Assembly: GCA_027946555.1 (NCBI GenBank) | Contig: JAPEVC010000252.1 | Location: forward strand, 1 to 50,151 | Direction: 5' to 3' | Source: Gnomoniopsis sp. IMI 355080 | Lineage: Eukaryota; Ascomycota; Sordariomycetes; Diaporthales; Gnomoniaceae | DNA: 50,151 nt | Part shown: positions 20,651 through 31,782 of the stretch, in pieces | How the letters are laid out: every line of letters starts with the position of its first letter | How positions within the stretch are numbered: the first letter of the stretch is position 1 | Notes under the pieces: model-generated | The model's input: only the letters and a program-made list of their open reading frames with translations | Database searches by the model: none | What the model was told of the DNA's origin: nothing | Program-made: the position numbers and the translations under genes

Positions 20651-22055
20651 ATGGCTCCGACCGCGCCTTTCAACCCGCCTCCAGCTGATCTCCCCGGCAA
20701 GCCTTATGTTGCACCATGGATTCCTCCCCCAGTAACACAGGAGAAGCACGACTTTGCTGAGCTCCAAACTATCAATCTTTCCCTACTAGACTCGGACGAC
20801 CCAGCAGAGGTTGAGGCACTTGTGCAGCAAGTTAAGAGGGCCATCCGTGAAGAAGGTTTTCTTTTCCTTGAGAACTATGGTGTTTCTCTCGAACAGGTAT
20901 ATATACCAAGTCCATTCACCATGAAACATGGATTCTAGCATACTGACTTTGATGTCTGTTTTTAGCTGCACCGCCAATTCGCTCTAGCCCAGTATATGTA
21001 CAACAACATCACCGAAGAGGACAAAGAACGCCTTCTTTTCGACCCTGATACTGGCCGATGGTCTGGTTATAAACACCCCTATGGCTTCAAGGTTAGTTCG
21101 AATTGTAAATATCTTGATTGCATTATAATGTACTAAACCAATCACTTAGCGGCACCGAGGAGAACCCGATGGTATCGAGCAGTTCAATTGGTATCCGAGG
21201 GAATGGGCGGACATCAACCGCATTCCCAAGTGCCTGCACCCTTTCATGGACGAGATCGAGGCTTTTTGCAATTACTTGACCAAGTCTGTCAACAGGCGAA
21301 TCCTTACTTTGTTCTCACGCGTTCTTGAGCTGCCCGATGATTACCTCTGGGACAATGTCCAATCGCACGGTACACCAACAGGCGAGGGCTACTTTCGTCA
21401 TGCACTTTTCCGGCCTGTGGGAGAACAGACCCGTGAGCAATCAAAGGGGCTTCGTATGCACGGCCACACCGACTTCGGCCTGACAACGATGCTGTTCTCT
21501 GTCCCCATTTCGTGCTTGCAGATCTGGGGTCAGGATGAGAAATGGTACTACGCTCCATACCATCCCGGAGCGCTTGTCATCAACATCGGCGACACCCTTG
21601 AAATTGTTTCCGGTGGCCACTTCAAAGCCACTCGTCACCGAGTCTTCAAGCCTCCGGTTGATCAATTAGATCAAGAGCGCCTGTCGTTGGTGCTGTTCAA
21701 CAGCTCTGTTGGTGATTTAAGGATGCAGCCTGCATATGGTAAGTTCGCTCTTGTTTCAAACAGTTGAAAAGTTCATCTCAAGTTCAATGTACTAATTACC
21801 ATCTCTGCAGATTCTCCTCTGATACAGCGCGAGGGTTGCGTTGAGGAGCAAGGTGTTTACAAGGGCTTCAAGGAGCTCACTTCCAATGGCAAGCTCGTGC
21901 CGACAAATCGTGAGTGGCGTGAAATCCAGATCGCCACGGCCACAGATCCAACAGATACAAGTCGCAATCGTATTGGTGCAGACCAGAAAATCGTCGACGG
22001 TAAGCTCATGAATGAGCGCGAGTACATGGGCGTCAAGGTTATCTTGCCGGTGTAA
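20651..22055 (+). CDS. 2-oxoglutarate/Fe(II)-dependent oxygenase (isopenicillin-N-synthase-like family)
   Basis: Non-haem iron oxygenase that couples oxidation of a substrate to decarboxylation of 2-oxoglutarate. Exons: 20651-20896, 20966-21091, 21150-21738, 21811-22055, giving 401 residues. The N-terminal DIOX_N-type region contains IREEGFLFLENYGVSLEQ. The jelly-roll core has the iron triad HTD (His230, Asp232) in MHGHTDFGLTT and the distal His287 in ATRHRVFKP. Arg301 and Ser303 (ERLSL) fit the RxS motif that binds the 2-oxoglutarate carboxylate. All ligands are present, so it should be active. INIGDTLEIVSGGHFKAT is the usual core beta segment. The C-terminal 80 residues extend beyond the fold. 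The introns have ACTGACT or ACTAA branch sites. The substrate is unknown; the location suggests it hydroxylates the cluster's acid or amino acid (inference). Confidence 0.9.
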
Positions 22056-23387
22056 TCCTGTTCCAATGTTTCGGTCGTTCACTTGAAAACGATGCGTCTG
22101 CAACATAAGAACTGGGCTGTCACCAAATGGACTTCCACCCAACACTTAGGCGAAAGAGATGTCTAGGGAAGTCTGATTGCTGGACCAGTGGATGAGCTCA
22201 GATTGTTGGTGCTTCCATTACTATTTCTCTATGATGTATCTAGTCACAATCTCTGTTGTACATAACGAATTCCCCCCCAGAAGCGCAATTGAATCTGCGA
22301 GTCCCAATGTAAAGAACCTGATAGCACATATCAACGCTACCTTCCTATGAATCTCTGGGCTATAGATTACAGTCGGGTAACAAAAACTCTGCCAGTCCCA
22401 ACCTACTGGATGTTGTAAAGACTTGATGTGTGCTTGGAATGCATTTCCCCGGTGTGGTAACGTCATTTACATCCAGTGTTCCTGCGGTAAAGTGTTTACC
22501 CAGGTAGATAAATCGTACAGCCTAGTGCCAACTACAGTTTGACTTGAGCAAGTATTGAAAGTCACCGCCACCTACACTTTTCGAGCATCATGCTTTCGAG
22601 AAAATTCTCGGCCCAGCTGATCGACGGTCGACGACTAGATACCTAGGGAAGTTGTGAGGTGTCGTTGAATGCTTCCCTTTTGGTGTGACAAGGCCGGAGC
22701 CTTGAGAAGGCTGACAGCCTGATTCCCATGATCTAAAGTCATCAGAACATATTATGACACATTTCTCAACGTGAGCAATGGATTGCCTGGAGTCTCTCCA
22801 CGCAAGGCTGACTGTGACCCCCAAAAGAAATGGGTGGAGCGTTTTGTTCATCGGGGCTGGTGGCGCTGTATTATGTCTGCCTCCAGACCGTTCGAATAGG
22901 AATTTCGCTTTCTCCACTGGCACAATCATCAAGCCGTGTAATGAAATTCAGATCGCTTATGAGCTTGTCAAGATACTGACCGACGGCGGTATGTGTTCTT
23001 CTACACTCCAAATCAGATGATAAGGTAATGTGTAATTGCAATCTACGATTCGTCCCCTCCATCATGCTCCGATAAGTTGCCGCTACCAGGTCTCCACATG
23101 GCTGCATTGCTTCCCGGTAAAGTAAGGAATACATAGCATCCTTCTACGAGCGCTCCTTTAGATACATTGTGCAGTACCTGCGTGACAAGGGCCAGGAATG
23201 CGGGGGAAGTGAAACCTAGATTATAGATAGCTGAGCGACGCGGACTACGGGTATTCGTAAAGTTGGTTGGCACCGGACCGGAGAGGGCTATCAGAATCGT
23301 ATGAGGCAAGATGCTCTTCCCGTCTCGCGACATGGACTGTAATGAGACAAGACGACATGGCCTTGAACCCCCCCAGTAGTCTCTAAG
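22056..23387. other. Intergenic DNA upstream of the C2H2 regulator
   Basis: 1.3 kb with no recognisable gene; short frames on both strands (76-152 codons) lack family features, and some overlap the regulator's start. I find no exact GGAGGAGC here, so the regulator may not be controlled by the same site. A partial ACCTAGG word lies near 22641. The promoter and leader of the regulator must lie in the right half. Confidence 0.5.
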
Positions 23388-25436
23388 ATGTCTGTTGCTA
23401 TCGCCAGCCCTGATGCGCAATGCTATCAACCTTTCCAATGCCAGGTCTGCCAGACCCGCTTTACCCGCCATGAGAACCTCAAGCGGCATGCTGCCCTCCA
23501 CACTGGGTCACGGGAGAAGCCTTCTTTCCCCTGCGAGTTCTGTCCCATTACGTTCTCGCGCCGAGATTTACGCCATCGCCATATCAGGAGAAAGCATCCC
23601 GAGCACGAACAGAGACGTGCTCCTAAAAGACGGCGCCGAGACTCAACGGCAGCCACAGCCGAAACAAGCGGAGATGGAAGCGATGTAGAATGCTCTTCCT
23701 CGTCAAATGCTGCTGGTCGACCAAAGCCGCAGCCACAGCCGCAGCCGCAGTCACAGCAATGGGACGAAGAGTTAGGGTTGGGAATGCTGAGCAGTGGAGG
23801 TTGGCAACCGGATTGGCTGAACGGACAGCTCCTTCAACATGAACACCAACAGCACCATTTAGGCACCGTCAACCTTGGCTTAGTCGAAAATGCAATAGCA
23901 GGCCAAGATGAATCTACTATGAAGGATCTCGAGCCCATCGCTGAGGCCAACCTTCTTGAAGCTAGCCAACGCCCTCTCCTGGCCTGTTCACCAGCCTCCA
24001 ACGCAGATAGTATAGTCTTCAACCAGGGCCTGTCCGATGGTCTGTCCCCGAGCGACCTGCCATATGTCCAAGAGGAATGGTATCCGACAGCTTCTCAAAT
24101 AGCACAAGGCGTGGACCTCTTCTTCACTCATGTCTCGCACTTTGTTCCCTTCCTCCACCTCCCCACGTTCGATCCTACCCAAAGTGCCGAACATCTGGTT
24201 CTTAGCATGCTATGTCTCGCCTACCAGCATGGTGAAGACCCAGATGCGGGCAACGAAGCCAGCACGGGCAACAACCTGTCTCAGCATTGTTTTCACCGAG
24301 CTCGCGTTCTGATCGCATCGGAAGGAGAGACTGAAGACAATCCTGCAGACGAGCTCGCCATGGTCCAAACCTATTTGCTTCTGGAGATAGCTGCCATGAC
24401 TTACCTTTGCGGGAAGGACTCCGCCTATGGGCTCAAAGTACACTCAAAGATGATTGCCCTCTTGCGTTCCAGCGGTCTGACACAGCCACGACTGTCAGCA
24501 TCTACAGCAGCAGAGGACCTGGACTCATTATGGAGAGCATTCGTCACTGTCGAATCGCAGAAACGAACGCTATTTGCTGTTCACCAGATCGACGCCCTTT
24601 GGTATCAGCTCTTGTCAATACCCCGCTCGCTGTCACACTTGGAAATCAAGCATGAACTGCCCTGTCCAGAAGATCGTTGGGCCGCCCCCTCGGCGTCAGC
24701 ATGGGCCCATCGAGAGTTGCTCAGGGGTCACGCTATACCCCCTCTACAATATGCAGATGCCGTTCGTCGCTTTCTCTCATCTGATGCAGCCATCGACACA
24801 CTGCCGCTCTTTGATTCCTATGGAGCAATCAATATCACACAGTTTCTGCTGTCGAGCGCGCGCGAGGTGTCAGGCTGGTCTGCTATGACGGGGAGGCTGA
24901 GCCTTGAGAGACTGGAAACACTCAAGGCGTCGCTTGTTACGCTGGGAACGTTCGTGCACCCACCAGAGGACGGCCAAAGTCCGTCGCGCACTTCGTCGGT
25001 GGAGGCAACCGCAACGTGGGAGATGGCTATGATCGAATTGCGCATCTGGTCGTCAACACACACCGGCGGTGTTGTTCAAGGAAGCGTGGACACAGCCTTG
25101 AAGCAGATGACCTCTCTCGCGTCCTCTTCAGAACCTTCCTACGGAGCTGAGACTGCGCAAGCCACTCGGCCGTACATTGACTGGTTTTTGCGTTATCTTG
25201 ACGACAATCTCGCACCGGAGTCTGAGTCGCCCTGGGTAGCACTGTTCGCCTACAAAGCCTTTCTTATTGCATGGCAGCTCGTGAGAGCTGAAATAACAGG
25301 CGCCATGCAGGTTGTTGGCGTGAAAGATGGTGATGTTAAAGGAGCCATAGCGTGGGCAAGAGAGATTTTCGGGCGCAGAGAACGGCGGCGGCTCGGCAAA
25401 CTTATTATAGAGTGTTTGGACATGTTGGTTCCATGA
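23388..25436 (+). CDS. C2H2 zinc-finger transcription factor with fungal-specific (Fungal_trans) domain
   Basis: Predicted pathway-specific nuclear regulator of 682 residues in one exon. Two classical fingers lie at residues 18-38 (ligands C18, C21, H34, H38) and 49-70 (C49, C52, H65, H70), separated by a linker ending REKPSF. The layout resembles yeast Adr1. A basic patch (RRAPKRRRR, residues about 75-84) may be the nuclear signal. It is followed by a Pro/Gln-repeat region (PQPQPQPQSQQ). From about residue 220 the sequence matches the fungal transcription factor regulatory domain, with VDLFFTHVSHFVPFLHLPTF at its start and SLWRAFVTVESQKRTLFAVH in its centre. Helix contact residues are Arg/Asn/Arg (finger 1; R27, N30, R33) and Arg/Leu/Arg (finger 2; R58, L61, R64). 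This is compatible with a GNGGAG half-site, which is found in the cluster promoters. Regulation of the four neighbouring genes is an inference. Confidence 0.9.
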   Translation: MSVAIASPDAQCYQPFQCQVCQTRFTRHENLKRHAALHTGSREKPSFPCEFCPITFSRRDLRHRHIRRKHPEHEQRRAPKRRRRDSTAATAETSGDGSDVECSSSSNAAGRPKPQPQPQPQSQQWDEELGLGMLSSGGWQPDWLNGQLLQHEHQQHHLGTVNLGLVENAIAGQDESTMKDLEPIAEANLLEASQRPLLACSPASNADSIVFNQGLSDGLSPSDLPYVQEEWYPTASQIAQGVDLFFTHVSHFVPFLHLPTFDPTQSAEHLVLSMLCLAYQHGEDPDAGNEASTGNNLSQHCFHRARVLIASEGETEDNPADELAMVQTYLLLEIAAMTYLCGKDSAYGLKVHSKMIALLRSSGLTQPRLSASTAAEDLDSLWRAFVTVESQKRTLFAVHQIDALWYQLLSIPRSLSHLEIKHELPCPEDRWAAPSASAWAHRELLRGHAIPPLQYADAVRRFLSSDAAIDTLPLFDSYGAINITQFLLSSAREVSGWSAMTGRLSLERLETLKASLVTLGTFVHPPEDGQSPSRTSSVEATATWEMAMIELRIWSSTHTGGVVQGSVDTALKQMTSLASSSEPSYGAETAQATRPYIDWFLRYLDDNLAPESESPWVALFAYKAFLIAWQLVRAEITGAMQVVGVKDGDVKGAIAWAREIFGRRERRRLGKLIIECLDMLVP

Positions 25437-25889
25437 GAGTACGGAGAGACTCAAATACAAGAATTATCACTTTGATCACAAGCGATAACATGATCCTGAG
25501 GAGGCTTCTTCCAAGTGAAACAGCTGAAAAGCCATGTGAGGCCCATATACTTACGTCAACCCTCTGTGGGCTTCGAATAGTAAACCCATACTTGGTCTAC
25601 TTCGTCCACTTAGTCCGAATGGATGTTGGAGCTCAACTGGTTTCCCCGAGAAGATTGATACGCAAGAAATCAGCCTGCGCAAGACGGTCCTGCAACAGCG
25701 TCCTGTTGATCAGGAGAAGAAGTATGCTCTGCTCGCCAGGTGAATACCACTCGCCTTCCACGGTCCACCTAGCGGCCCAACGCTCCGAATCATAAAGCCA
25801 TCGCTAGACCACGTCACCCAGTCTATGGGCCGTAGTGTACTCATCACTTCGTAGAGGCTCATCCATCATGCCTGCCAATGCTTCCCTTG
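25437..25889. other. Intergenic DNA between the C2H2 regulator and LCL3 (convergent)
   Basis: No recognisable gene; should contain both 3' untranslated regions. It marks the right boundary of the proposed cluster: the next gene is a conserved mitochondrial nuclease with no pathway link. Confidence 0.5.
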
Positions 25890-26854
25890 CTACTTCGTCG
25901 ACCCCTTCTCGGCTTTGTCCCAATCCCTCATGCGGTCCTTGAATTCTCTAGGCGTCTCAAAAGGCTCCTTCGAAGGCTTGGTTGTCCCAAGTCCAAACCA
26001 GCCCTTGCTCTTACCTCCCAGCGCACTCCACAAACCCAGCCCTTTCCTCTTGGCCTCGGCCTCGGCATCCCTGTACTTCTGTTCCATCTTCTCGCCGCCA
26101 AACTCAGCGCCGCTCTTGGCCTCATAGGTGGTCGCAAGCCCGCGGTGAAGCATCTCGAGGCCGACGTCGGTGCGGAAGAAGAGCAGGCGGCGCATATAGG
26201 CCGTGGCAACGACGCGCTCGTACTGGTCGCGCCTGTAGATGTGCAAGCGTACGTAGCGGTGTATGATCTTGGACTGCAGCCACTGCAGAGACTCGGCCGA
26301 GTACGGCTGGGCTGGACGGCCGAAATGGGCGCCTTCAGGCGCGTCTATCCCTGCAAGACGAATTGACATCTAAAGACACCCGCCAGCTCGTCAGTTTCAA
26401 ATCCTCTACATTTTGGTAGCCAAGTAGCCACTGGGGGAATGCCACATACCGTGTTGCCCTTGAGAGCTTTCTTGTCGGTAGGCACCGTTCGCAGCCAGCC
26501 CCAGCCAGCCCAGCGACCGCCAGGCGTGTGGAAAAAGTGGAAGCCGTCGCCATCGCCGACACTGGTAACCTTCCCAAACAGGGTCCGCCGGCGATATTTG
26601 TCGGGATGGATGTACTGGATGCTGGGTATACGGCGCAAGTAGACGCGGTAGAACTTGAGAGCGCCGAACAAGACGGTGGTCACCACGAAAGCCGGCACCC
26701 AAGTGCGCGGGTCCTTATAATGGTCCACGTGCAACGAGTCATTCCAACTCACGGGCTTGTTCGTCGTGTTTGGGGTCGAGAAGAGCGAACGCTTCTCATC
26801 GTCACTTCTACTCGAAGCAGCGGAGGCAGACCCCGATTGCCATGGCCATGGCAT
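25890..26854 (-). CDS. LCL3: Probable endonuclease LCL3 (staphylococcal-nuclease fold)
   Basis: Mitochondrial membrane-anchored nuclease of the SNase family; the yeast gene was named for a long chronological life span phenotype. Exons (minus): 26854-26450 and 26369-25890, giving 294 residues, near the family's usual length. One membrane segment, WVPAFVVTTVLFGALKF, lies near residues 52-68. The nuclease domain starts with GKVTSVGDGDGFHFFHTPG, continues with the catalytic strand MSIRLAGIDAPE (Arg139, Asp144, Glu147), and then has QYERVVATAYM. The C-terminal KPSKEPFETPREFKDRM segment is typical of fungal LCL3. The intron joins GNT to MSIRL in phase 0. No sign of degeneration. Confidence 0.92.
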
Positions 26855-27239
26855 TTTGCCGTTGTGACGAGCAGTCCATATAAGCTGGTGGGTCGGCTGG
26901 GCAAACGAATCGCTTGGTAGTGGTGGTGGTGTGGGGTCTGGAGGCGGGGAGCTAGGGTCTGCGCGTATAGACCGAGGCTAGGCGACCTGCTGTTGGTAGA
27001 GAGAGAGCATGGTGACAGTTTGAAGACGGCACAGAGATGTCCGAGAAGTTGTAGTCCATGGAATACGCATGGTTGAATTGTTTTCTTTGACTCTACATAG
27101 TAGGTATCTAAGTCGTCTGCCTGCTTCTTTTCGCCACTGCTCTGCACATTCGTCCAAGCAGTCGTCCGTAGTCGTAATGAGCCCGCTGTTTTTGGCCTCC
27201 AATTATCACGGTTGCACCTTGATTGTGATGTACTGGACC
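26855..27239. other. Intergenic DNA between ARPC2 and LCL3
   Basis: 385 bp holding the 3' end of ARPC2 and the promoter of LCL3, both on the minus strand. Open frames here are extensions of neighbouring frames. Nothing else is recognised. Confidence 0.5.
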
Positions 27240-28509
27240 TTATGCACCCTGGACCTTGAAAGTCCGTCCACTGGCCGTCTTCCGCTCCTTCTCCTCGCTG
27301 TCTGGTCTTGCTCTTCGGAGGACTGCATGGGGTCAGCCGGGTGGTCCGCTCTGGGTAAATATACAAATCATGCGTACCTTGGAGGAAGTCTGCTGTGCGC
27401 CGTCTCATTCTTGAGTGGATGTATGCCTATCACTGGTCAGATATAGGACGTCAGGGTGTTACTTGGAATTCTGAACATACCTTGGATGCCTTGATGTGGT
27501 AGTGGAAGTAATCCCGGAAAGTTTGTATGTGCGAAATGACATCCGGCATCCTCTGGGGCGTCAAGTGTCGTGGGAATAGAACTTTGTCACAGTCAACAGC
27601 AGAAACAAACCCCACTCGTCAGCATCTTTGACTCACCAAACGTCACATAGCCAACCTCACCGGTGCCGGTATTCTGTACACCTTCCACGCCCTGCAGCTC
27701 CAGTGGAGGATCGGTGCGGAACAGCACCTGCGGCGCGTTTTGAATAGCCCGTCTTCTAGCGTCCACAAACTCCTGGATGAATACCTTGCCAAACACTCGA
27801 TCCGTCTCCTCCCTAAAGACAGTGCTGAAAATGACCGTAACCCGGTCGTGGCTCGCCTTGACATAAATGGCCTCCTCCTCCCTGTAGTGAATGGCCATGA
27901 CGTCTCCACCCTCTTTGACACCCTGAGGAGCTTCCTCCGAGGTAAATTGGGCTGCGGCTTCCCTCAGCTTGTAGTGTTCCTCGTAGGCATGCTCGAAGGG
28001 TGCAGCCATGGCGTTGCGCTTCAGGAGGGCGATCTTGTTGACAAGTTCATCCAGAGCTTCTGTGCATTATCATTTCCATTAGCGCTCCGACAGCCTGCAA
28101 GCATATTTGTCGCTTTGGGACGCACCTTTCTCGGCGGGAAGGTTCTCAAGGTCAACCAAGACGGAGAAGTCATAGCCTGGCTCAGGAGGGACAACGTATT
28201 CGCCATACTCGCGGTTGAGGACCTGCTCTGCGCCGTACTTGACGAGGTCTCTGTAGCATTTTATTTGGATGGACACAAGAATCTTGGTCTTGGCCTCGGG
28301 CGTGGAAATGTGGAAGATAACGCCGTCGAAGTCGGATACAGTCTGATCGATGGACACGGGGGGAGCTCTGTGGAATTAGGGGGTGGGCACGTCAGCAACG
28401 GTTGAGCATTGGCAGCGTAAACGGAGCTGTGCTGGTCTAGTCCTTACCCTGAGAATCTCTCGGTCAGCACCGATTGAATCAGCACATTCTGGTAGTCGAG
28501 CAGAAGCAT
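27240..28509 (-). CDS. ARC35: Actin-related protein 2/3 complex subunit 2 (ARPC2, p34)
   Basis: Core structural subunit of the Arp2/3 complex that nucleates branched actin at endocytic patches and hyphal tips. Exons (minus): 28509-28448, 28367-28126, 28059-27637, 27581-27481, 27426-27378, 27322-27240, giving 319 residues, the usual fungal length. The N-terminus reads MLLLDYQNVLIQSVLTERFS and continues GAPPVSIDQTVSDFDG. The middle has VPPEPGYDFSVLVDLENLP and NKIALLKRNAMAAPFEHAYE. The second domain has VTFVLFPRHLTPQRMPDVIS, and the C-terminal long helix has AYIHSRMRRRTADFLQVLRRARPD. Five introns of 54-80 bp break it, each in a phase that restores these conserved blocks. Divergent from UTP12. 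Confidence 0.92.
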
Positions 28510-28820
28510 TGTAAAGGTAAATTTCCTCGGGCGGTCGATGTCGTGGCAGCGTGGACAGAAGAGTAGACCAGTCGCTTGATGGATTGCGGTCAGGCCTGTT
28601 GGCCGATGCTCGCGGTCGGATGCACACTGCACTATGATGATGTCTGCCCCCCCCCCATGCTTAGTGGGGCTAGAGGAACCGCAGGGGTAGCCCATGGCTT
28701 GCTTCTAATCGTTATCGTATTTTTTTTGGCCGGAAAAAGAGTCTTGAAATTCATTTACAACTTGCGACCGACAGTACAGTGCGGTAGAGACACCACTTGC
28801 GAGTTTTCCGGTCTGCCACC
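28510..28820. promoter_or_regulatory. Shared divergent promoter of ARPC2 and UTP12
   Basis: 311 bp between opposite start codons. It contains a run of 10 C (28647-28656) and a T-rich tract near 28718. UTP12 has a good Kozak-like context (CCACCATGG). No specific motif is recognised. Confidence 0.5.
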
Positions 28821-31782
28821 ATGGTCAAATCATATTTGTACGTCTTATTTCTCTGTTCTAATCCGCATTGACATCTACTCATGCCTAGTGTGCTACAGAA
28901 AATACGAGTACGCGAAATCTTTTGGCCTCGTCTCGTCAAGCTCGTCCAACGTCGTCTGGTCCTCGAGAGACAAAACCTTTACTGGCGCAGGACAGGCCGT
29001 TGTTGCTGCCAACGAAGAGGTACTATGCTGGGACATCAAGAAAGGCGAGTTGCTTGCTCGCTGGCGGGATGAGAAGTGCAAGGCCCAAGTCACCGCTATT
29101 GCCCAAAGCAAGACCGACAAAGACATCTACGCCGTTGGCTACGAAGACGGAAGCATTCGATTGTGGGACAGCAAGATCACGACCACCATTCTCAACTTCA
29201 ACGGCCACAAATCTGCCATCACCGTTCTGGCTTTTGACAAGTCTGGCGTGCGCCTAGCCAGTGGCTCCAAAGACACTGATGTCATCATATGGGACCTGAT
29301 CGCTGAGGTTGGCCAATACAAGCTGCGAGGGCATAAAGATCAAATCACTGGACTGCGCTTTGTCGAGCCAGAGGCCCAGGCCGAGGACGAGGAGACCCAG
29401 CAGCCGATGCAATTAGATGGAGAATCAAATGGGGAAGGTTTCCTATTGACAACAGGAAAAGACTCACTCATCAAATTATGGGATCTTTCCTCACGCCACT
29501 GCATCGAGACTCACGTCGCTCAGACCAATGGGGAATGCTGGGCTTTGGGAGTTGCTCCAGATCTGTCAGCTTGTGTAACGGCAGGTAACGATGGGGAGCT
29601 CAAAGTTTGGGCTTTAAATGCCCCAGGTCTTTCCGCAGCCGCGCGGCAAGTTGATTCAATCCAAACGGCACACTTCCTACAGGACCGCGGCACACTTCAT
29701 AGGCACAGCAAGGATCGAGCAGTCGAGGTATCGTTTCACCCACGGAAGGACTATTTCGCCGTACATGGTGTGGAGAAGGCGGTGGAGATTTGGAGGATTC
29801 GAAGCGATTCCGAAGTCAAAAAGAGTATGGCTCGCAAAAGGAAAAGAAGACGGGAGAAACTTGCCGCCGGCAAAAAAGACGGTGCCAATGGAGATGTCGA
29901 TATGGTCGCTGATGAACATGAGGACGACGGAAGCACACAGCCAGATATTTCGGATATGCTCGCACAGCACGTCATCGTGAGAACGACGGGCAAGGTGCGA
30001 TCGGTGGACTGGGCAATCAATCACGGGCACAAAAAATTACAATTGCTTGTCGCAACGACGAACAATCTACTCGAATTGTATGACATCACGTCAAAGGAGA
30101 AGCCAAGCAAGTCGAAGAAAGAAGAGGCACCGGACTATTCAAGGTCTTTGTGCGTGGACTTACCTGGCCATCGGGCTGACATTCGAGCACTGTCGTTGAG
30201 CTCGGATGACAAGATGCTTGCATCCGCGGCCAATGGCAGTCTGAAGATATGGAACGTCAAGACCCAGACTTGCGTCCGGACATTTGAGTGCGGTTACGCC
30301 CTCTGCTGTTCCTTCTTGCCAGGAGACAAAGTGGTCGTCGTTGGAACCAAGAGTGGCGAATTGGAGCTGTTTGACGTAACGTCAGCGTCCCTCATTGACA
30401 GTGTGTCTGCTCACGAAGGCGCGATTTGGTCCCTGCATGTTCACCCGGATGGTCGGTCTGTTGTGACTGGCAGTGCCGACAAGACGGCCAAATTTTGGGA
30501 CTTCAAGATTATCCAGGAGCAGGTCCTTGGCACCACTCGCACCACGCCAAAGTTGAAGCTCGTTCAATCTAGAATTCTTAAGGTCGCGGATGATATCTTG
30601 AGCCTGAAGTTCTCCCCCGACTCGAAGTTGTTAGCAGTTTCGCTACTAGACAGTACCGTCAAGGTCTTCTTTGTTGATTCCCTCAAACTTTATCTCAATC
30701 TTTACGGCCACAAACTTCCGGTCCTGAGTATGGATATCTCATACGATAGCAAGCTCATCGTTACCAGTTCAGCAGACAAGAATATCAGGATATGGGGTTT
30801 AGATTTTGGCGATTGCCACAAGGCGCTGTTTGCACACCAGGACAGCATTCTCCAGGTGGGATTCGTGCCCCACAATTCCGATGGGAATGGACACCAGTTC
30901 TTCAGTACCAGCAAGGACCGATCTATCAAGTACTGGGATGCCGACAAGTTTGAACAGATCCAGAGGATTGATGGTCACCACGGAGAGATCTGGGCGCTTG
31001 TTGTGAGCCATACCGGAAACTTCATCGTCAGTGCCAGTCACGATAAGAGCATTCGCGTGTGGGAGGAGACCGACGAGCAAATCTTCCTCGAGGAGGAAAG
31101 AGAAAGGGAAATTGAAGAACTCTACGAGACTACACTAACTACATCATTGGAGAACGACCCGGACGCGGAGAACCAAAACGGCGAGGTGGCTGCTGCAGGC
31201 AAGCAGACAGTTGAAACACTCATGGCAGGTGAAAGGATTGTGGAGGCGCTTGAACTCGGAATGACCGACCTCAGCGTTGTGAAAGAATGGGAGCTAGCAA
31301 AACTCAGCAACCCGAATGTTGCGGCGCCGCAACGCGACATGGTCTTCATGGCTTTGGGCAATATCAGCGCAGAGGTGTACGTAATGAACGTACTGCAGCG
31401 CATCAAAGCCTCAGCGCTGCACGATGCTCTTTTGGTACTGCCGTTTTCTACCGTGCCACTTCTATTCACCTTCCTGAACATCTTCGCGATGCGGTCCATG
31501 AATATTCCCTTGACCTGTCGAATACTCTTTTTTATGCTCAAGACACATCACAAGCAGATCGTGGCTAGCAGAACGATGCGAGCCATGTTGGACGGCATAA
31601 GGTCGAATCTTAGACAGGTCTTGAGGAAGCAGAAGGACGAGATGGGATACAACATCGCTGCATTAAAGATCGTGGGAATGCAGATACAGGAGCAGAGCAT
31701 CAAGGACTATGTGGATGAAAATTGGGACGAGGAGAATGATGGTCAGGGTCTCAAAAAAAGAGGCTTCGTTCAAGTATCGTGA
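28821..31782 (+). CDS. UTP12: U3 snoRNP / SSU processome WD40 protein UTP12 (DIP2, WDR3)
   Basis: Nucleolar protein of the UTP-B module of the small-subunit processome, required for 18S rRNA maturation. Exons: 28821-28837 (17 bp) and 28899-31782, giving 966 residues (yeast DIP2 about 943). The spliced start reads MVKSYLKYEYAKSFGLVSSS, as in the family. The donor at 28838 is GTACGT and the acceptor is CTACAG. Two tandem WD40 propellers occupy residues about 15-750, with repeated units such as GHKSAITVLAFDKSG...KDTDVIIWD and GHKLPVLSMDISYDS...ADKNIRIWG. The Utp12 C-terminal helical domain follows (residues about 790-940; for example FLNIFAMRSMNIPLTCRILF). A basic acidic-flanked insert (RKRKRRREK) lies within the first propeller region. 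Translation from unspliced DNA would use a spurious longer frame starting in the promoter. Confidence 0.94.

Noticed and set aside
15205..25436. Interpretation as a polyketide or non-ribosomal peptide cluster
   Set aside because: No synthase, terpene cyclase or prenyltransferase is present; the gene set fits catabolism better.
25878..26366. Plus-strand frame of 162 codons
   Set aside because: It is the antisense of the second LCL3 exon, which has clear nuclease-family residues.
27740..28405. Plus-strand frame of 221 codons
   Set aside because: It is antisense to ARPC2 exons that encode recognisable conserved blocks.
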